From: CAWARU01 sp963784575
GTDB taxonomy: Bacteria; Pseudomonadota; Gammaproteobacteria; UBA6186; Azoamicaceae
Assembly: GCA_963784575.1 (NCBI GenBank)
Contig: CAWARU010000001.1
Coordinates: 1,364,001 to 1,428,000 of the forward strand
Length of the DNA: 64,000 nt
Reading direction: 5' to 3'
In this document: positions 42,184 to 50,872 of the stretch, piece after piece
How positions within the stretch are numbered: position 1 is the stretch's first letter
Layout of the letters: each line of letters starts with the position of its first letter
Program-made: the position numbers and the translations under genes
The notes under the pieces: generated by a model
Databases searched by the model: none
Told to the model about the DNA's origin: nothing
What the model saw: only the letters and a program-made list of their open reading frames with translations

Positions 42184-44319
42184 TTACGAAAATTTCTTCA
42201 GTTTGACTTTATCGCTGTCCGGAGCTAAGTCCAGCAATTCTTGCTTATCCAACAATGTATCACGCTTTTCTACTTCTACTCCCATCACATCCTTTGCTGC
42301 TTGAAAACGCGCTTGCTCCAATTTTCTGACATCATACTTTATTGCTTTTGAAGTAAATCGACCGAAAGACACAAAGGGGACTTCTAAACAGGGCGGGCTA
42401 GGTTTTTCTTTTGTTAAGTCACTTTTGTTCAGCTCCACGCCTACATATTCTTCAATCAGATTACGAATATCTCCCGAGGGTAATGCTTGACGGGCAAAGA
42501 AATTTTCAAAATATGTTAAATAAGGAGATAGGGCTCTCACTGGTGATAAATTTGCCCTTAAAATGTTTTCGAGAATTGACAGAAGTATAAGCTTTAGCTT
42601 TCGTTCCATCCATGAATCAATCACAGCTTCTTCGATTCCGAAATAATTCCACCAGGATTTTCCACGCTCCATGCCTTCTTTTCGAAAAGCAGCCATGAGT
42701 TCTTCGCGGTGAACCTCAAATAATGATTCTACGGCTTCTGAGATTATTTTATAGATGATTTGTTCTAAATTTTTCCTATCTTTTAAGGTGCAATCGTAAG
42801 AAGTTGATAGAAAATACTCAAGTTCTGCATATCTCACTAACAAGGTTATGTTTGCGGGACTTAGGCAGCAATCCATGACCTTACGATATTTCAATAATTC
42901 AAATAATTCTTCACATATCGGAGTGGAACATATCGAAGAAAGTTTTTCTCTATGCTCCCAGGCTAATTTGGCAATGGCTGCTTCATCATTGTATTTTTGA
43001 AATTCCATAAATTTTTGTTTCATTCCTGCAAGCTTGGCTGATTCAAAACTGCAAAAACTGATAAAGTCATATCTAAACCAGGGATCCAAATTTGGATAGG
43101 CACCCTGCATAATTAAAATTTCCGTTTTTCTTAACCATACTTCTGCTATTTGCCGATCTCTTTTTAATGTTTTTGCATCTTTGGCAGGGAAACCATACTG
43201 CACATGAACATCAAAAAGTTTATAGCTTATGTTAAATTGAAAATATTCGAATGCATTGATTCTTGGTCCGTCCGCTGGAGGTTCATTGATATCTGCGCCA
43301 TATTGAAGCAATAAAGGCAGCATTTCTGGCAAATAATCTAGTGCTTCATAAAGTGTTCCCTTTAAATTACCTTTTGTTTTTTGTAGGGGCGCACCTGCTT
43401 CCAGTAGAAATTTTGAAAGATTCAAGTTTTTTGATAAGATGGCAGAAATGAGATGGCTTTCTCTTAGAGCACAACCGCGATTCACCATCATTTCCACAAT
43501 TTCTGTGAATCCTAATTTTATTGCCACATTCAAGGGGTCAGAATTGCAGTATATACCTGTTCCTATGAGTTCTGGATGCTGTCTCGATACTTCCAACCTA
43601 TCGGGATCGGCGCCTGCAGCCAGTAGAATTTGCAGAGCTTCTGGCTTGTTGTACACTACAGCTTCAATCAATGCAAGACATTTATCACTGCCGCAATTGA
43701 TGTCTATCCCACGTGCAAGTAATTCTTGCATGCTCTCAGTATCATTGTAGCGAGCGGATTTAAGGAAAGCTTCATATTTTAAGTGTTTTCTAACAGCCTC
43801 TTGTACTTTTTGCGATGATTTAGCAGCGGCTTTTATTATCTCTGTTTTTAAAGCTTGCAAATCAATAGAAACCTTTTCTCTGAGATATATTTCGCCCACT
43901 TTGCATTGGAGGATAAAATCCAGCAAGGCTATGATAATTGTTTCATTTTCTAATTCTATAGCGATCTCTAAAGCAGTTTTTCCATCTCTATTTTTTTCAT
44001 AGAGATTGGCGCCGCAACCGAGCAAAGCGAATAATATTATGCGATGGAAAATGAACGGTTCACTAAAAATAAAATGAAGAAATGTCTGGCCAGCCTTATT
44101 CTTTGAATTCAGATGCAGAATTTCAAAAATACTCATAATGTAAGTTCGCACATGAAATACTTCTGGTGATTTTATTAGTGCAATGCGTTTTTTAGAAAAT
44201 ATCTTCCATAAAGTTCTAGCGTGTCTTGCGTTGAAATCAGCACTGTCAACAATTTCTTCATGGTTACTTTCTTCAGGTTCTCTATTTTCATCTCTATCTT
44301 CATATAATGTTGCTGACAT
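42184..44319 (-). CDS. ankyrin-repeat protein 3 (candidate effector)
   Basis: 711 residues from MSATLYEDRDENREPEESNH; the frame opens with GTG at 44328, but AGGTGA lies eight bases before the ATG at 44319. Ankyrin repeats include KAGQTFLHFIFSEPFIFHRI, RDGKTALEIAIELENETIII and DINCGSDKCLALIEAVVYNK. The C-terminal module is shared with the other two (ALPSGDIRNLIEEYVGVELN, then LEVPFVSFGRFTSKAIKYDV). It is the most compact family member, lacking the long N-terminal and coiled-coil regions of protein 1. It may be the minimal form of the architecture. Confidence 0.85.
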   Translation of the reverse strand: MSATLYEDRDENREPEESNHEEIVDSADFNARHARTLWKIFSKKRIALIKSPEVFHVRTYIMSIFEILHLNSKNKAGQTFLHFIFSEPFIFHRIILFALLGCGANLYEKNRDGKTALEIAIELENETIIIALLDFILQCKVGEIYLREKVSIDLQALKTEIIKAAAKSSQKVQEAVRKHLKYEAFLKSARYNDTESMQELLARGIDINCGSDKCLALIEAVVYNKPEALQILLAAGADPDRLEVSRQHPELIGTGIYCNSDPLNVAIKLGFTEIVEMMVNRGCALRESHLISAILSKNLNLSKFLLEAGAPLQKTKGNLKGTLYEALDYLPEMLPLLLQYGADINEPPADGPRINAFEYFQFNISYKLFDVHVQYGFPAKDAKTLKRDRQIAEVWLRKTEILIMQGAYPNLDPWFRYDFISFCSFESAKLAGMKQKFMEFQKYNDEAAIAKLAWEHREKLSSICSTPICEELFELLKYRKVMDCCLSPANITLLVRYAELEYFLSTSYDCTLKDRKNLEQIIYKIISEAVESLFEVHREELMAAFRKEGMERGKSWWNYFGIEEAVIDSWMERKLKLILLSILENILRANLSPVRALSPYLTYFENFFARQALPSGDIRNLIEEYVGVELNKSDLTKEKPSPPCLEVPFVSFGRFTSKAIKYDVRKLEQARFQAAKDVMGVEVEKRDTLLDKQELLDLAPDSDKVKLKKFS

Positions 44320-44434
44320 CATTATCACCTAATGAGGTAAATACTCACTCAATTGGCAATCCAGAGGATTTGGTAAACCTGGATAGTTACATTATGTAAA
44401 ATACCTGAGTATGCTTATATATTCTTAAGTACTC

Positions 44435-45817
44435 TTAAGCACTACCCGGCGGCGTAAAAAGTCCCGGCGGTAATTTTCCAGCCATACCGCGCATCATGCG
44501 CGCCATAGCCCCTTTTCCGGACAATTTCTTCATCATTTTACTCATTTGTTCATGCTGCTTCAGTATTTTATTGATATCTTGAAGGGTAGTGCCTGAACCC
44601 GCAGCAATGCGTTTTTTTCGTGAACCAGAATTCGCGATCAAAGAAGGATTTCTACGTTCTTTCACCGTCATGGAATTCATCACTGCGATAGAGCGGCTGA
44701 GTTCCTTATCATTTACTTTAGATTTAACATGTTGCGGCAGCGCGCCTACGCCCGGTAATTTATCCATCATGGTGGTAAGCCCGCCCATGTTTTGCATTTG
44801 CTTCATTTGTTCTAGGAGATCTTCCAGATCAAACCCTTGGCCCTTGATAAGTTTTTTCGCTAATTTTTCGGCTTTTTCTTTATCTACTTTTTTCTCTACT
44901 TCTTCAATCAGCGACAAAATATCGCCCATGCCTAAAATGCGAGACGCCATGCGATCGGGATAAAATGGCTCTAATGCCTCCATTTTTTCGCCAACACCCA
45001 AAAATTTAATAGGTTTTCCAGTAAGCGATCGAATAGAAAGCGCAGCTCCGCCTCGTGCATCGCCATCTGCTTTTGTTAAAATCACACCGGTGAGCGGCAG
45101 TGCTTCGTTAAAAACCTTTGCAGTTTTGGCAGCATCCTGCCCAGTCATGCTGTCTACAACGAGTAAAACTTCAATCGGACGCGTAACTTTGTGGATCGCT
45201 TTAATTTCTTCCATCATCGCATTATCAATATGCAAGCGACCTGCGGTATCGATGATTAATACATCTTGAGCTTGTTTCTTCGCTTGAGCAATGGCAGCTT
45301 CTGCAATGCTGACTGGTTTTTGCGAGGGATTGCTATCAAAGAAATTTAAATCATTGTCTGCTGCGAGCTTACGGAGTTGATCAATCGCAGCGGGACGATA
45401 AATATCAAGACTGGTGAGCATCACAGATTTTTTCAGAGTATTTTTAATCCACAATCCTAATTTGGTGGAGCTTGTGGTTTTTCCGGAACCTTGTAATCCT
45501 GCTACTAATATTATTGCTGGCGGCTGCGTGCTTAAATTTAAGCTCTGATTGGCTCCCCCTAAAATCACTGTCAATTCATCATTGACGATCTTGATAAAAG
45601 CCTGACTTGGAGAAAGCTGCTTCATGATTTCCTGGCCAACCGCTACTTGTTGGACGCGATGAACAAATTCTTTTACCACGGGCAGGGCAACGTCGGCTTC
45701 CAATAGGGCCTCTCGAATTTCTCGTAGCGTTCCTTTGATATTTTCTTCGCTGATACGGCCGCGTCCGGTTAAATTCCGGAAACTTCGACTCAGGCGTTCT
45801 TGCAGATTTTCAAACAT
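44435..45817 (-). CDS. ffh: signal recognition particle protein Ffh
   Basis: 460 residues. The N domain is followed by the G domain with GLQGSGKTTSSTKLG (P-loop), DIYRPAAIDQLRKLA, DTAGRLHIDN and TKADGDARGGA. The methionine-rich M domain at the C-terminus (MSKMMKKLSGKGAMARMMRG) binds 4.5S RNA and signal sequences. SRP targets inner-membrane proteins to FtsY and SecYEG. It is divergent from the ypjD-yfjD pair, the arrangement known near ffh in gammaproteobacteria. Confidence 0.98.
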   Translation of the reverse strand: MFENLQERLSRSFRNLTGRGRISEENIKGTLREIREALLEADVALPVVKEFVHRVQQVAVGQEIMKQLSPSQAFIKIVNDELTVILGGANQSLNLSTQPPAIILVAGLQGSGKTTSSTKLGLWIKNTLKKSVMLTSLDIYRPAAIDQLRKLAADNDLNFFDSNPSQKPVSIAEAAIAQAKKQAQDVLIIDTAGRLHIDNAMMEEIKAIHKVTRPIEVLLVVDSMTGQDAAKTAKVFNEALPLTGVILTKADGDARGGAALSIRSLTGKPIKFLGVGEKMEALEPFYPDRMASRILGMGDILSLIEEVEKKVDKEKAEKLAKKLIKGQGFDLEDLLEQMKQMQNMGGLTTMMDKLPGVGALPQHVKSKVNDKELSRSIAVMNSMTVKERRNPSLIANSGSRKKRIAAGSGTTLQDINKILKQHEQMSKMMKKLSGKGAMARMMRGMAGKLPPGLFTPPGSA

Positions 45818-46058
45818 AGAGCATTACTTTTAGGTTCTCAAATGGGTTCACAAAGGTTCTCAAACATAAGAGCACAATAGCATTTTCAGAGTTTTGTTAC
45901 CAGTCTTCATCATATTATTATCAGTATTCATTGTATATTCGTTGTATAGTTATCAGCAGCCTTTAAAACAAAACTGGATAAATATACATTCCAGTTACAA
46001 TTTGAGGAAAATTTGTTATTATTATTTATATTATGATCTTTTTTCTCATTTAATCATT

Positions 46059-46532
46059 ATGCCCTCAGAATCAACTAGTTTTCTAGCTTCTTTCCACATT
46101 TGGATCTCTGTCATTGCATTTATGATCTTAGGCATGGCGGCTGTGCAAGCAAGTTTTATTTATCTTCAAAATTATTTTTTAAGACGCACAGAGCAATCTC
46201 GATTTTCCGCCTTTCGGGGACTAGTCGGTTTACTGCCTCCGATGGAAACTATGGAAACCCAGCTTTTTAGAATCATTATGCTGGGTTTTATTTTTCTTTC
46301 TATTTCTCTTATTAGCGCTTCTGCTTTTGTGGATGGGCTTTATACTGCCCACCATGTGCACAAAATTTTCTTGTCGGCACTTGCCTGGATTTTATTCGCA
46401 ATCTTGTTGCTGGGCAGATATCGAGCAGGATGGCGCGGTCCTACTGCGGTGCGTTGGACCTTAATGGGCGTGGTATTACTAATGATTGCGTATTTTAGCA
46501 GCAAACTGATTCTTGTTTCCTATTGGAGTTAA
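46059..46532 (+). CDS. YpjD/CcsA-type membrane protein, N-terminally truncated
   Basis: 157 residues from MPSESTSFLASFHIWISVIA, with about four membrane helices. The end (YRAGWRGPTAVRWTLMGVVL, then AYFSSKLI) matches the C-terminal half of E. coli YpjD (cytochrome c assembly-like, 263 residues). The homologous N-terminal ~100 residues are missing. The frame can be opened to TTG at 45894, but that adds only 55 unrelated residues, and ffh begins at 45817, leaving no room. Its place between ffh and the CorC-like gene supports the identity. It may be a remnant; function unknown. Confidence 0.7.
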   Translation: MPSESTSFLASFHIWISVIAFMILGMAAVQASFIYLQNYFLRRTEQSRFSAFRGLVGLLPPMETMETQLFRIIMLGFIFLSISLISASAFVDGLYTAHHVHKIFLSALAWILFAILLLGRYRAGWRGPTAVRWTLMGVVLLMIAYFSSKLILVSYWS

Positions 46533-46575
46533 TGTCGAATGATATTAAGCCCAATGAAATTAAGCAAATTTAATA

Positions 46576-47895
46576 ATGGAGCCAACTTTGCAACATATTG
46601 ATCTACCTGTAACAGATGCCTTTTTATATACCCTGCTAGCATGTTCCTTTATCTTATGCGCCTTTTGTGCTGCAAGTGAAACGGGATTGATGTCTTTGAA
46701 CCGTTATCGACTGAAACATATGGCGAAAACAGATCCTAAGGCAAAACGCATCAGCCAACTTTTGGCACAACCTGATCGATTGCTTGGGGTTATTCTCATT
46801 GGAAACACATTCGCTACTGCTCTGGGTTCCAGTATTTCCAATGAGTTAGCAGGCCGTAGATTTGGCGATATCGGGGTACTGATTTCGCCGCTCATTTTTA
46901 CTTTTTTTCTGCTCGTGATCGCAGAATCTTCTCCGAAAACATTGGCTGCTCTTAAACCAGAAGCGACAGCTCGCTTTGTTGCACCAGCATTGAAATTCAT
47001 GCTCTGGTTATTGTATCCGCTGGTATATATTACGACAGTCTTATCGAATGCATTGCTCAGAGCATTTGGCATCAAAGTTTCGGAGAGAGGAGTTGATTCC
47101 TTAACCACAGAAGAATTGCGCACGGTGTTTCATGAAGCAGCAGGACTCATACCAACCAGGCATCAAAACATGCTTTTGAGCATACTCGATCTTGAAAAAG
47201 TACGAGTCGATCATATCATGGTTCCAAGAAATGAAGTGGTGGGTATCGATCTGGATGATGATCCCGATACCATCATCTCTAATCTCACTAATACTGAACA
47301 TACCTTACTTCCCGTTTATCGTTCAGATCTAGACAATGTGCTGGGTATACTTCATACCCGTAAACTTGCTAAAATTTTGCAAAGTTTTAATGGGCCTGGC
47401 GGTTTTAATGAAAAAGCCATCTTAGATAATGTGGATGAAACTTACTTTGTTCCGGAAGGAACTTCACTGCACATGCAGCTTCTCAATTTTCAGAAGCAAA
47501 AACGCCGCGTGGCATTGGTAGTAGATGAATATGGCGATATATTGGGCTTGGTGACTTTGGAAGATATCCTAGAAGAAATCGTTGGGGAATTCACAACAGA
47601 TGCCGGAAGCACAGAACAAGAAATATGGCCGGAAGAAAATGGCAGCTTCTTGGTTGAGGGCAGTATCAGTGTCCGTGAATTAAATCGCGTACAACATTGG
47701 AATTTACCTACCGAGGGACCCACCACTTTAAGCGGATTGATTATTGAGACCTTTGAAGCGTTGCCAGATGAAGGCATTTGCGTTTTGATAGCAGGATATC
47801 CGATCGAAGTTGTAAAAATGAAAGATAATACGGTAAAAACAGCGAGGATATCGCCAAGATTGGAGAGTTTTGAAGCGAGGGGGAGAGATCATTAA
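46576..47895 (+). CDS. HlyC/CorC family transporter (YfjD-like)
   Basis: 439 residues. The N-terminal DUF21/CNNM membrane domain (SFILCAFCAASETGLMSLNR, IGNTFATALGSSISNELAG) is followed by a CBS-domain pair (VDHIMVPRNEVVGIDLDDD; VVDEYGDILGLVTLEDILEE) and the CorC_HlyC C-terminal domain (EENGSFLVEGSISVRELNRV). Family members are linked to magnesium or cobalt efflux and membrane stress. It lies 43 bp after the YpjD-like gene, as ypjD-yfjD near ffh in E. coli. Intact. Confidence 0.92.
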   Translation: MEPTLQHIDLPVTDAFLYTLLACSFILCAFCAASETGLMSLNRYRLKHMAKTDPKAKRISQLLAQPDRLLGVILIGNTFATALGSSISNELAGRRFGDIGVLISPLIFTFFLLVIAESSPKTLAALKPEATARFVAPALKFMLWLLYPLVYITTVLSNALLRAFGIKVSERGVDSLTTEELRTVFHEAAGLIPTRHQNMLLSILDLEKVRVDHIMVPRNEVVGIDLDDDPDTIISNLTNTEHTLLPVYRSDLDNVLGILHTRKLAKILQSFNGPGGFNEKAILDNVDETYFVPEGTSLHMQLLNFQKQKRRVALVVDEYGDILGLVTLEDILEEIVGEFTTDAGSTEQEIWPEENGSFLVEGSISVRELNRVQHWNLPTEGPTTLSGLIIETFEALPDEGICVLIAGYPIEVVKMKDNTVKTARISPRLESFEARGRDH

Positions 47896-47946
47896 GATCG
47901 GTAACGCCCCCCTCGGCTTCTAAGAACAAAGTTTTTTTGATTCTTT

Positions 47947-49296
47947 TTAGGCTCTGGTTTCTAGCTGATTTTGCCTCATAAGCATATAAGTAAATCCAAC
48001 CGCGCTGATACCCAATGCTATGGGTATGATCGAAATCCCATACACATAGGCTTCGGGTCCATAGGATATAGTGGAAGCCACCAGCTTGAAAGAATTCACT
48101 ATCTTACCAATGCAGGTATGGAACAAATAACCAAATAGCATGATAATCATATTTGCAACTGCGGTGGTCAAACCAGATATCCTTTCAGGTACATAAGTTG
48201 ACGCTTTGTAGATAGCGAGAATCTGATAGGCACATAAAATACCCATGATGACAAATATCACAGATAAGCTCGTCACATTCAAAGATTTACTCAACATGGC
48301 AATAAATCCAAGCGCCATCAACACTGCACTCAATAAGATAATCACGAAATATTTTTGAGTTCTTTCGGCCAACATACTTAAGAAGGGAGAACCGAAGCAC
48401 ATACCGACAAAGATCAAGGAGGGCAAGCTTGCAGCAACAGTGTCATCCAAACCATAAACTTGCTTTAAGAATTCGCTGCCCCAAACGTCCGCAAAACCTT
48501 CCAGGGGTCCTACCATTAAACCTGCCAACAAACAGATTGTCATGACTTTTCCATTGCTAAAGACAGCGTAAATGTCCTGGAAAATTTCTTTGAAGAAGGT
48601 AGAATTCCCTGCATTTGAATGTTCACCATTTGAAATTTCAGAATTTGAAGTTCCTGCATTTGAAGAACCTGCATTCGAAACTCGAACAGCAGGATTACTA
48701 TCATTACCGTTCTGGATAACAAAATAACTGACCGCGGCCAAAACAACCCCAATTATCATCAGCAATTGCACCACATACAGGAATCCAAACTTAGAATACA
48801 TTTGATAGACGGGGCCGCCACCATAAATAGCGCCTATCAATCCAATGGTGACAGAGATCCCGAGCATGCTGGTGAATCTTTCTTCCTTAAAGGACATGCG
48901 GATGATTTTAAAAAGACCCAAGATTGCTGCGGAGGAACCAATTCCAGTCAGGAAACGACCGACGATGGGATAGATCCAGAATTTACTGCTGACTAAAGGT
49001 AAAATGCCAATGACCGTTAATAGAATAAAAATTGGCATCATTTTCTTGGGGCCTACCCTATCAAGCAAGATTCCAATAGGAATGTGCATCAAGGAATAGC
49101 CAATATAATAAACACCAGAAAATTGACCGAAAGTTGCAGCGTCAATGTTAAAACTCGTCATAATATCATTCATGACAATGTTCGGAAGTACACGCAAAAT
49201 ATATTGATAAGCATAGAAAAAAGAAGCCACAAGCCACATGGCCCAGGCCATGGTTTTTTTAGAAGATATCATACTGTTTGGGTTTACATTAATCAT
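47947..49296 (-). CDS. MFS transporter with repeat-bearing central loop
   Basis: 449 residues and about 12 membrane helices. MFS marks are clear: YSLMHIPIGILLDRVGPKKM (the loop 2-3 motif) and LASFFYAYQYILRVLPNIV-like first helix (plus-strand 49200-49260). Such permeases are common in Legionellales; the substrate is unknown. The central cytoplasmic loop carries five pentapeptide repeats (SNAGS, SNAGT, SNSEI, SNGEH, SNAGN), encoded by a 75-bp minisatellite. It converges on the CorC-like gene at 51 bp and is followed upstream by a DUF2000 gene. Confidence 0.85.
   Translation of the reverse strand: MINVNPNSMISSKKTMAWAMWLVASFFYAYQYILRVLPNIVMNDIMTSFNIDAATFGQFSGVYYIGYSLMHIPIGILLDRVGPKKMMPIFILLTVIGILPLVSSKFWIYPIVGRFLTGIGSSAAILGLFKIIRMSFKEERFTSMLGISVTIGLIGAIYGGGPVYQMYSKFGFLYVVQLLMIIGVVLAAVSYFVIQNGNDSNPAVRVSNAGSSNAGTSNSEISNGEHSNAGNSTFFKEIFQDIYAVFSNGKVMTICLLAGLMVGPLEGFADVWGSEFLKQVYGLDDTVAASLPSLIFVGMCFGSPFLSMLAERTQKYFVIILLSAVLMALGFIAMLSKSLNVTSLSVIFVIMGILCAYQILAIYKASTYVPERISGLTTAVANMIIMLFGYLFHTCIGKIVNSFKLVASTISYGPEAYVYGISIIPIALGISAVGFTYMLMRQNQLETRA
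48604..48678 (-). repeat. 15-bp tandem repeat in MFS gene (5 units)
   Basis: Five 15-bp units, each starting TC(A/G)AAT on the minus strand, encode SNAGS-SNAGT-SNSEI-SNGEH-SNAGN in the loop between the two MFS halves. Copy number could vary between strains without changing the frame. Confidence 0.85.
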
Positions 49297-49338
49297 GGTT
49301 CACTCCAATAGATAGCAAGAGTATACAAGAATTGTTCG

Positions 49339-49770
49339 TTATTTCCAAAGCGAAAATTTACGGGTAAGCTCGGATAGCGTATCCCAGTTTCCGAATAAGA
49401 CACAGCCATAGTAGGTGAGCGATTCTTCCTTGGAATTTCGGGTGTTTTCTAGCTGCTCTAAATAGCTGCCCCCGGTCATGGTGTCGAGATAAATCCCATG
49501 TTGAATACCCTTTTCTTTGGCTTCCTTTACGAGCTTCCGAATTTCATTATTTTTGCCGCGGAGAATGATGAAGGGCATCTCTGAAATATTAGGATAGTGA
49601 TTGCCGTCGGCATCACGATAATCATCTAATCGTAGGAGGTTCTTGTCCAAATTGGATCCCAATCCAATACTCATATGTGCAAGAGCGTTCATCAAAACGC
49701 CGATATCAATATTTTTATTCATTACTGCAACCATTTTATTCTGAAATGGTATTTTTTCATTCATACTCAT
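49339..49770 (-). CDS. DUF2000 family protein
   Basis: 143 residues. The DUF2000 (PTH2-like fold) pattern is visible: KMVAVMNKNIDIGVLMNALA at the N-terminus, YRDADGNHYPNISEMPFIIL in the middle and GIQHGIYLDTMTGG later. The family has the peptidyl-tRNA hydrolase 2 fold but no assigned function. It precedes the MFS gene on the same strand by 42 bp and may be co-transcribed. Confidence 0.8.
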   Translation of the reverse strand: MSMNEKIPFQNKMVAVMNKNIDIGVLMNALAHMSIGLGSNLDKNLLRLDDYRDADGNHYPNISEMPFIILRGKNNEIRKLVKEAKEKGIQHGIYLDTMTGGSYLEQLENTRNSKEESLTYYGCVLFGNWDTLSELTRKFSLWK

Positions 49771-49824
49771 GGTACTTGCCCCTAAATAATGTGAGATTAT
49801 GTGAGGTTTGATTTAAATTTCATT

Positions 49825-49864
49825 GCTTGTTCTGTGCATACCCGCCTAGAGCGGGCGAACAAGC
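49825..49864. terminator. hairpin between dam-like and DUF2000 genes
   Basis: GCTTGTTC (49825-49832) pairs with GAACAAGC (49857-49864), and an inner CCCGC-ctaga-GCGGG stem sits in the same structure. It lies in the 254-bp gap upstream of the DUF2000 gene and downstream of the methylase gene. No clear U tract, so it is a structural element or weak terminator. Nothing else is recognised in the gap. Confidence 0.5.
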
Positions 49865-50024
49865 TTAAACCTCTCTAGGCAGAATAAGAGAAGATAAGAA
49901 GGAGGAGAGAATGACGCTTGTGAGTTGAAAAACTATACATGTAAATTCACTTAAAAATTTTAAATTCTTTAGCCAAACAACAAAATAAATATATTTCTTA
50001 TCTTAATGAAAGGATGGGCGACTG

Positions 50025-50846
50025 TCAATACGCAATTCTCTTTTTTCGTATATTTTTTAGCGCAGTCCTACTGCAATTTTTAAACGCCAGCATTTCAATG
50101 GCAGGTCGGCGATCTCCGTTGCAAGCAATCATCCTCGGGGCCTCAATTTCTAAGACAGTAAATTTTAAATCCTGATACAGTTCTAGAACTCTGGGGGTTG
50201 CTTGATTGGATGCTATAATCGGACCTGGATGCTTTGCTAACCAAAGGCCAAGCCGAAGTTGATCATCCCAGGTAAAATCATTTTTATGGTAGCGCGTAAA
50301 TTCTACATCATAGGGTGGATCTGCATATAAAAAATCTTCTGCCTGCAGAGAAATTTTTTCGAAGTCTTTATTTTTTAATTCCCAATTTTGCAGCAATTCC
50401 CTATACTCCAGAAAATCGGTTTTATATTTTATCACTTGATGGCTACCGAAGGGCACATTAAACGCACCACTGCTATTAAAGCGGCATAAACCATTAAAAC
50501 CGGTTCTGATTAAATAATAGAAAATGCTTGCTGCCTCTTTAGATCGAAATTTATTTTGGATTATCAAATCATTAAATTTATTCCGCATTTCATAATAGTA
50601 ATGGGAATTATTTTTAAGGTTCTGGGTGATTTGCAATCCCTTTTTGACTTGATTGTAGAAATTGATCAAATGCGCATTGGCATCATTTAACAGGGCTTTA
50701 TTAGGATTCAATCCCAACGCAACAGCCATGCCACCCGTGAAGGGTTCTACCAGACGGGCATCGATTGCAGCATAGGGTTTCCATACCTCTTGTAGCAGCG
50801 GCAGCAACCAACGCTTTCCGCCGGCCCATTTAAGGATTGGTTTCAT
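50025..50846 (-). CDS. D12-class DNA adenine methyltransferase (Dam-like)
   Basis: 273 residues, the normal Dam size. MKPILKWAGGKRWLLPLLQE carries the SAM-binding FxxxGG-like motif, VEPFTGGMAVAL is motif I and LYADPPYDVEF contains the catalytic DPPY (motif IV). D12 enzymes methylate the N6 of adenine, commonly in GATC. No restriction gene is adjacent, so it is a solitary methylase that could serve mismatch repair or replication timing. It starts 26 bp after the aconitase stop on the same strand. Confidence 0.9.
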   Translation of the reverse strand: MKPILKWAGGKRWLLPLLQEVWKPYAAIDARLVEPFTGGMAVALGLNPNKALLNDANAHLINFYNQVKKGLQITQNLKNNSHYYYEMRNKFNDLIIQNKFRSKEAASIFYYLIRTGFNGLCRFNSSGAFNVPFGSHQVIKYKTDFLEYRELLQNWELKNKDFEKISLQAEDFLYADPPYDVEFTRYHKNDFTWDDQLRLGLWLAKHPGPIIASNQATPRVLELYQDLKFTVLEIEAPRMIACNGDRRPAIEMLAFKNCSRTALKNIRKKRIAY

Positions 50847-50872
50847 ACTCTGATTTCATTTAATTACATACC

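Noticed and set aside
27640..44400. PmrA-type regulatory boxes upstream of the ankyrin genes
   Set aside because: I looked for paired TTAATATT-like words upstream of each gene and saw none convincing in the AT-rich background.
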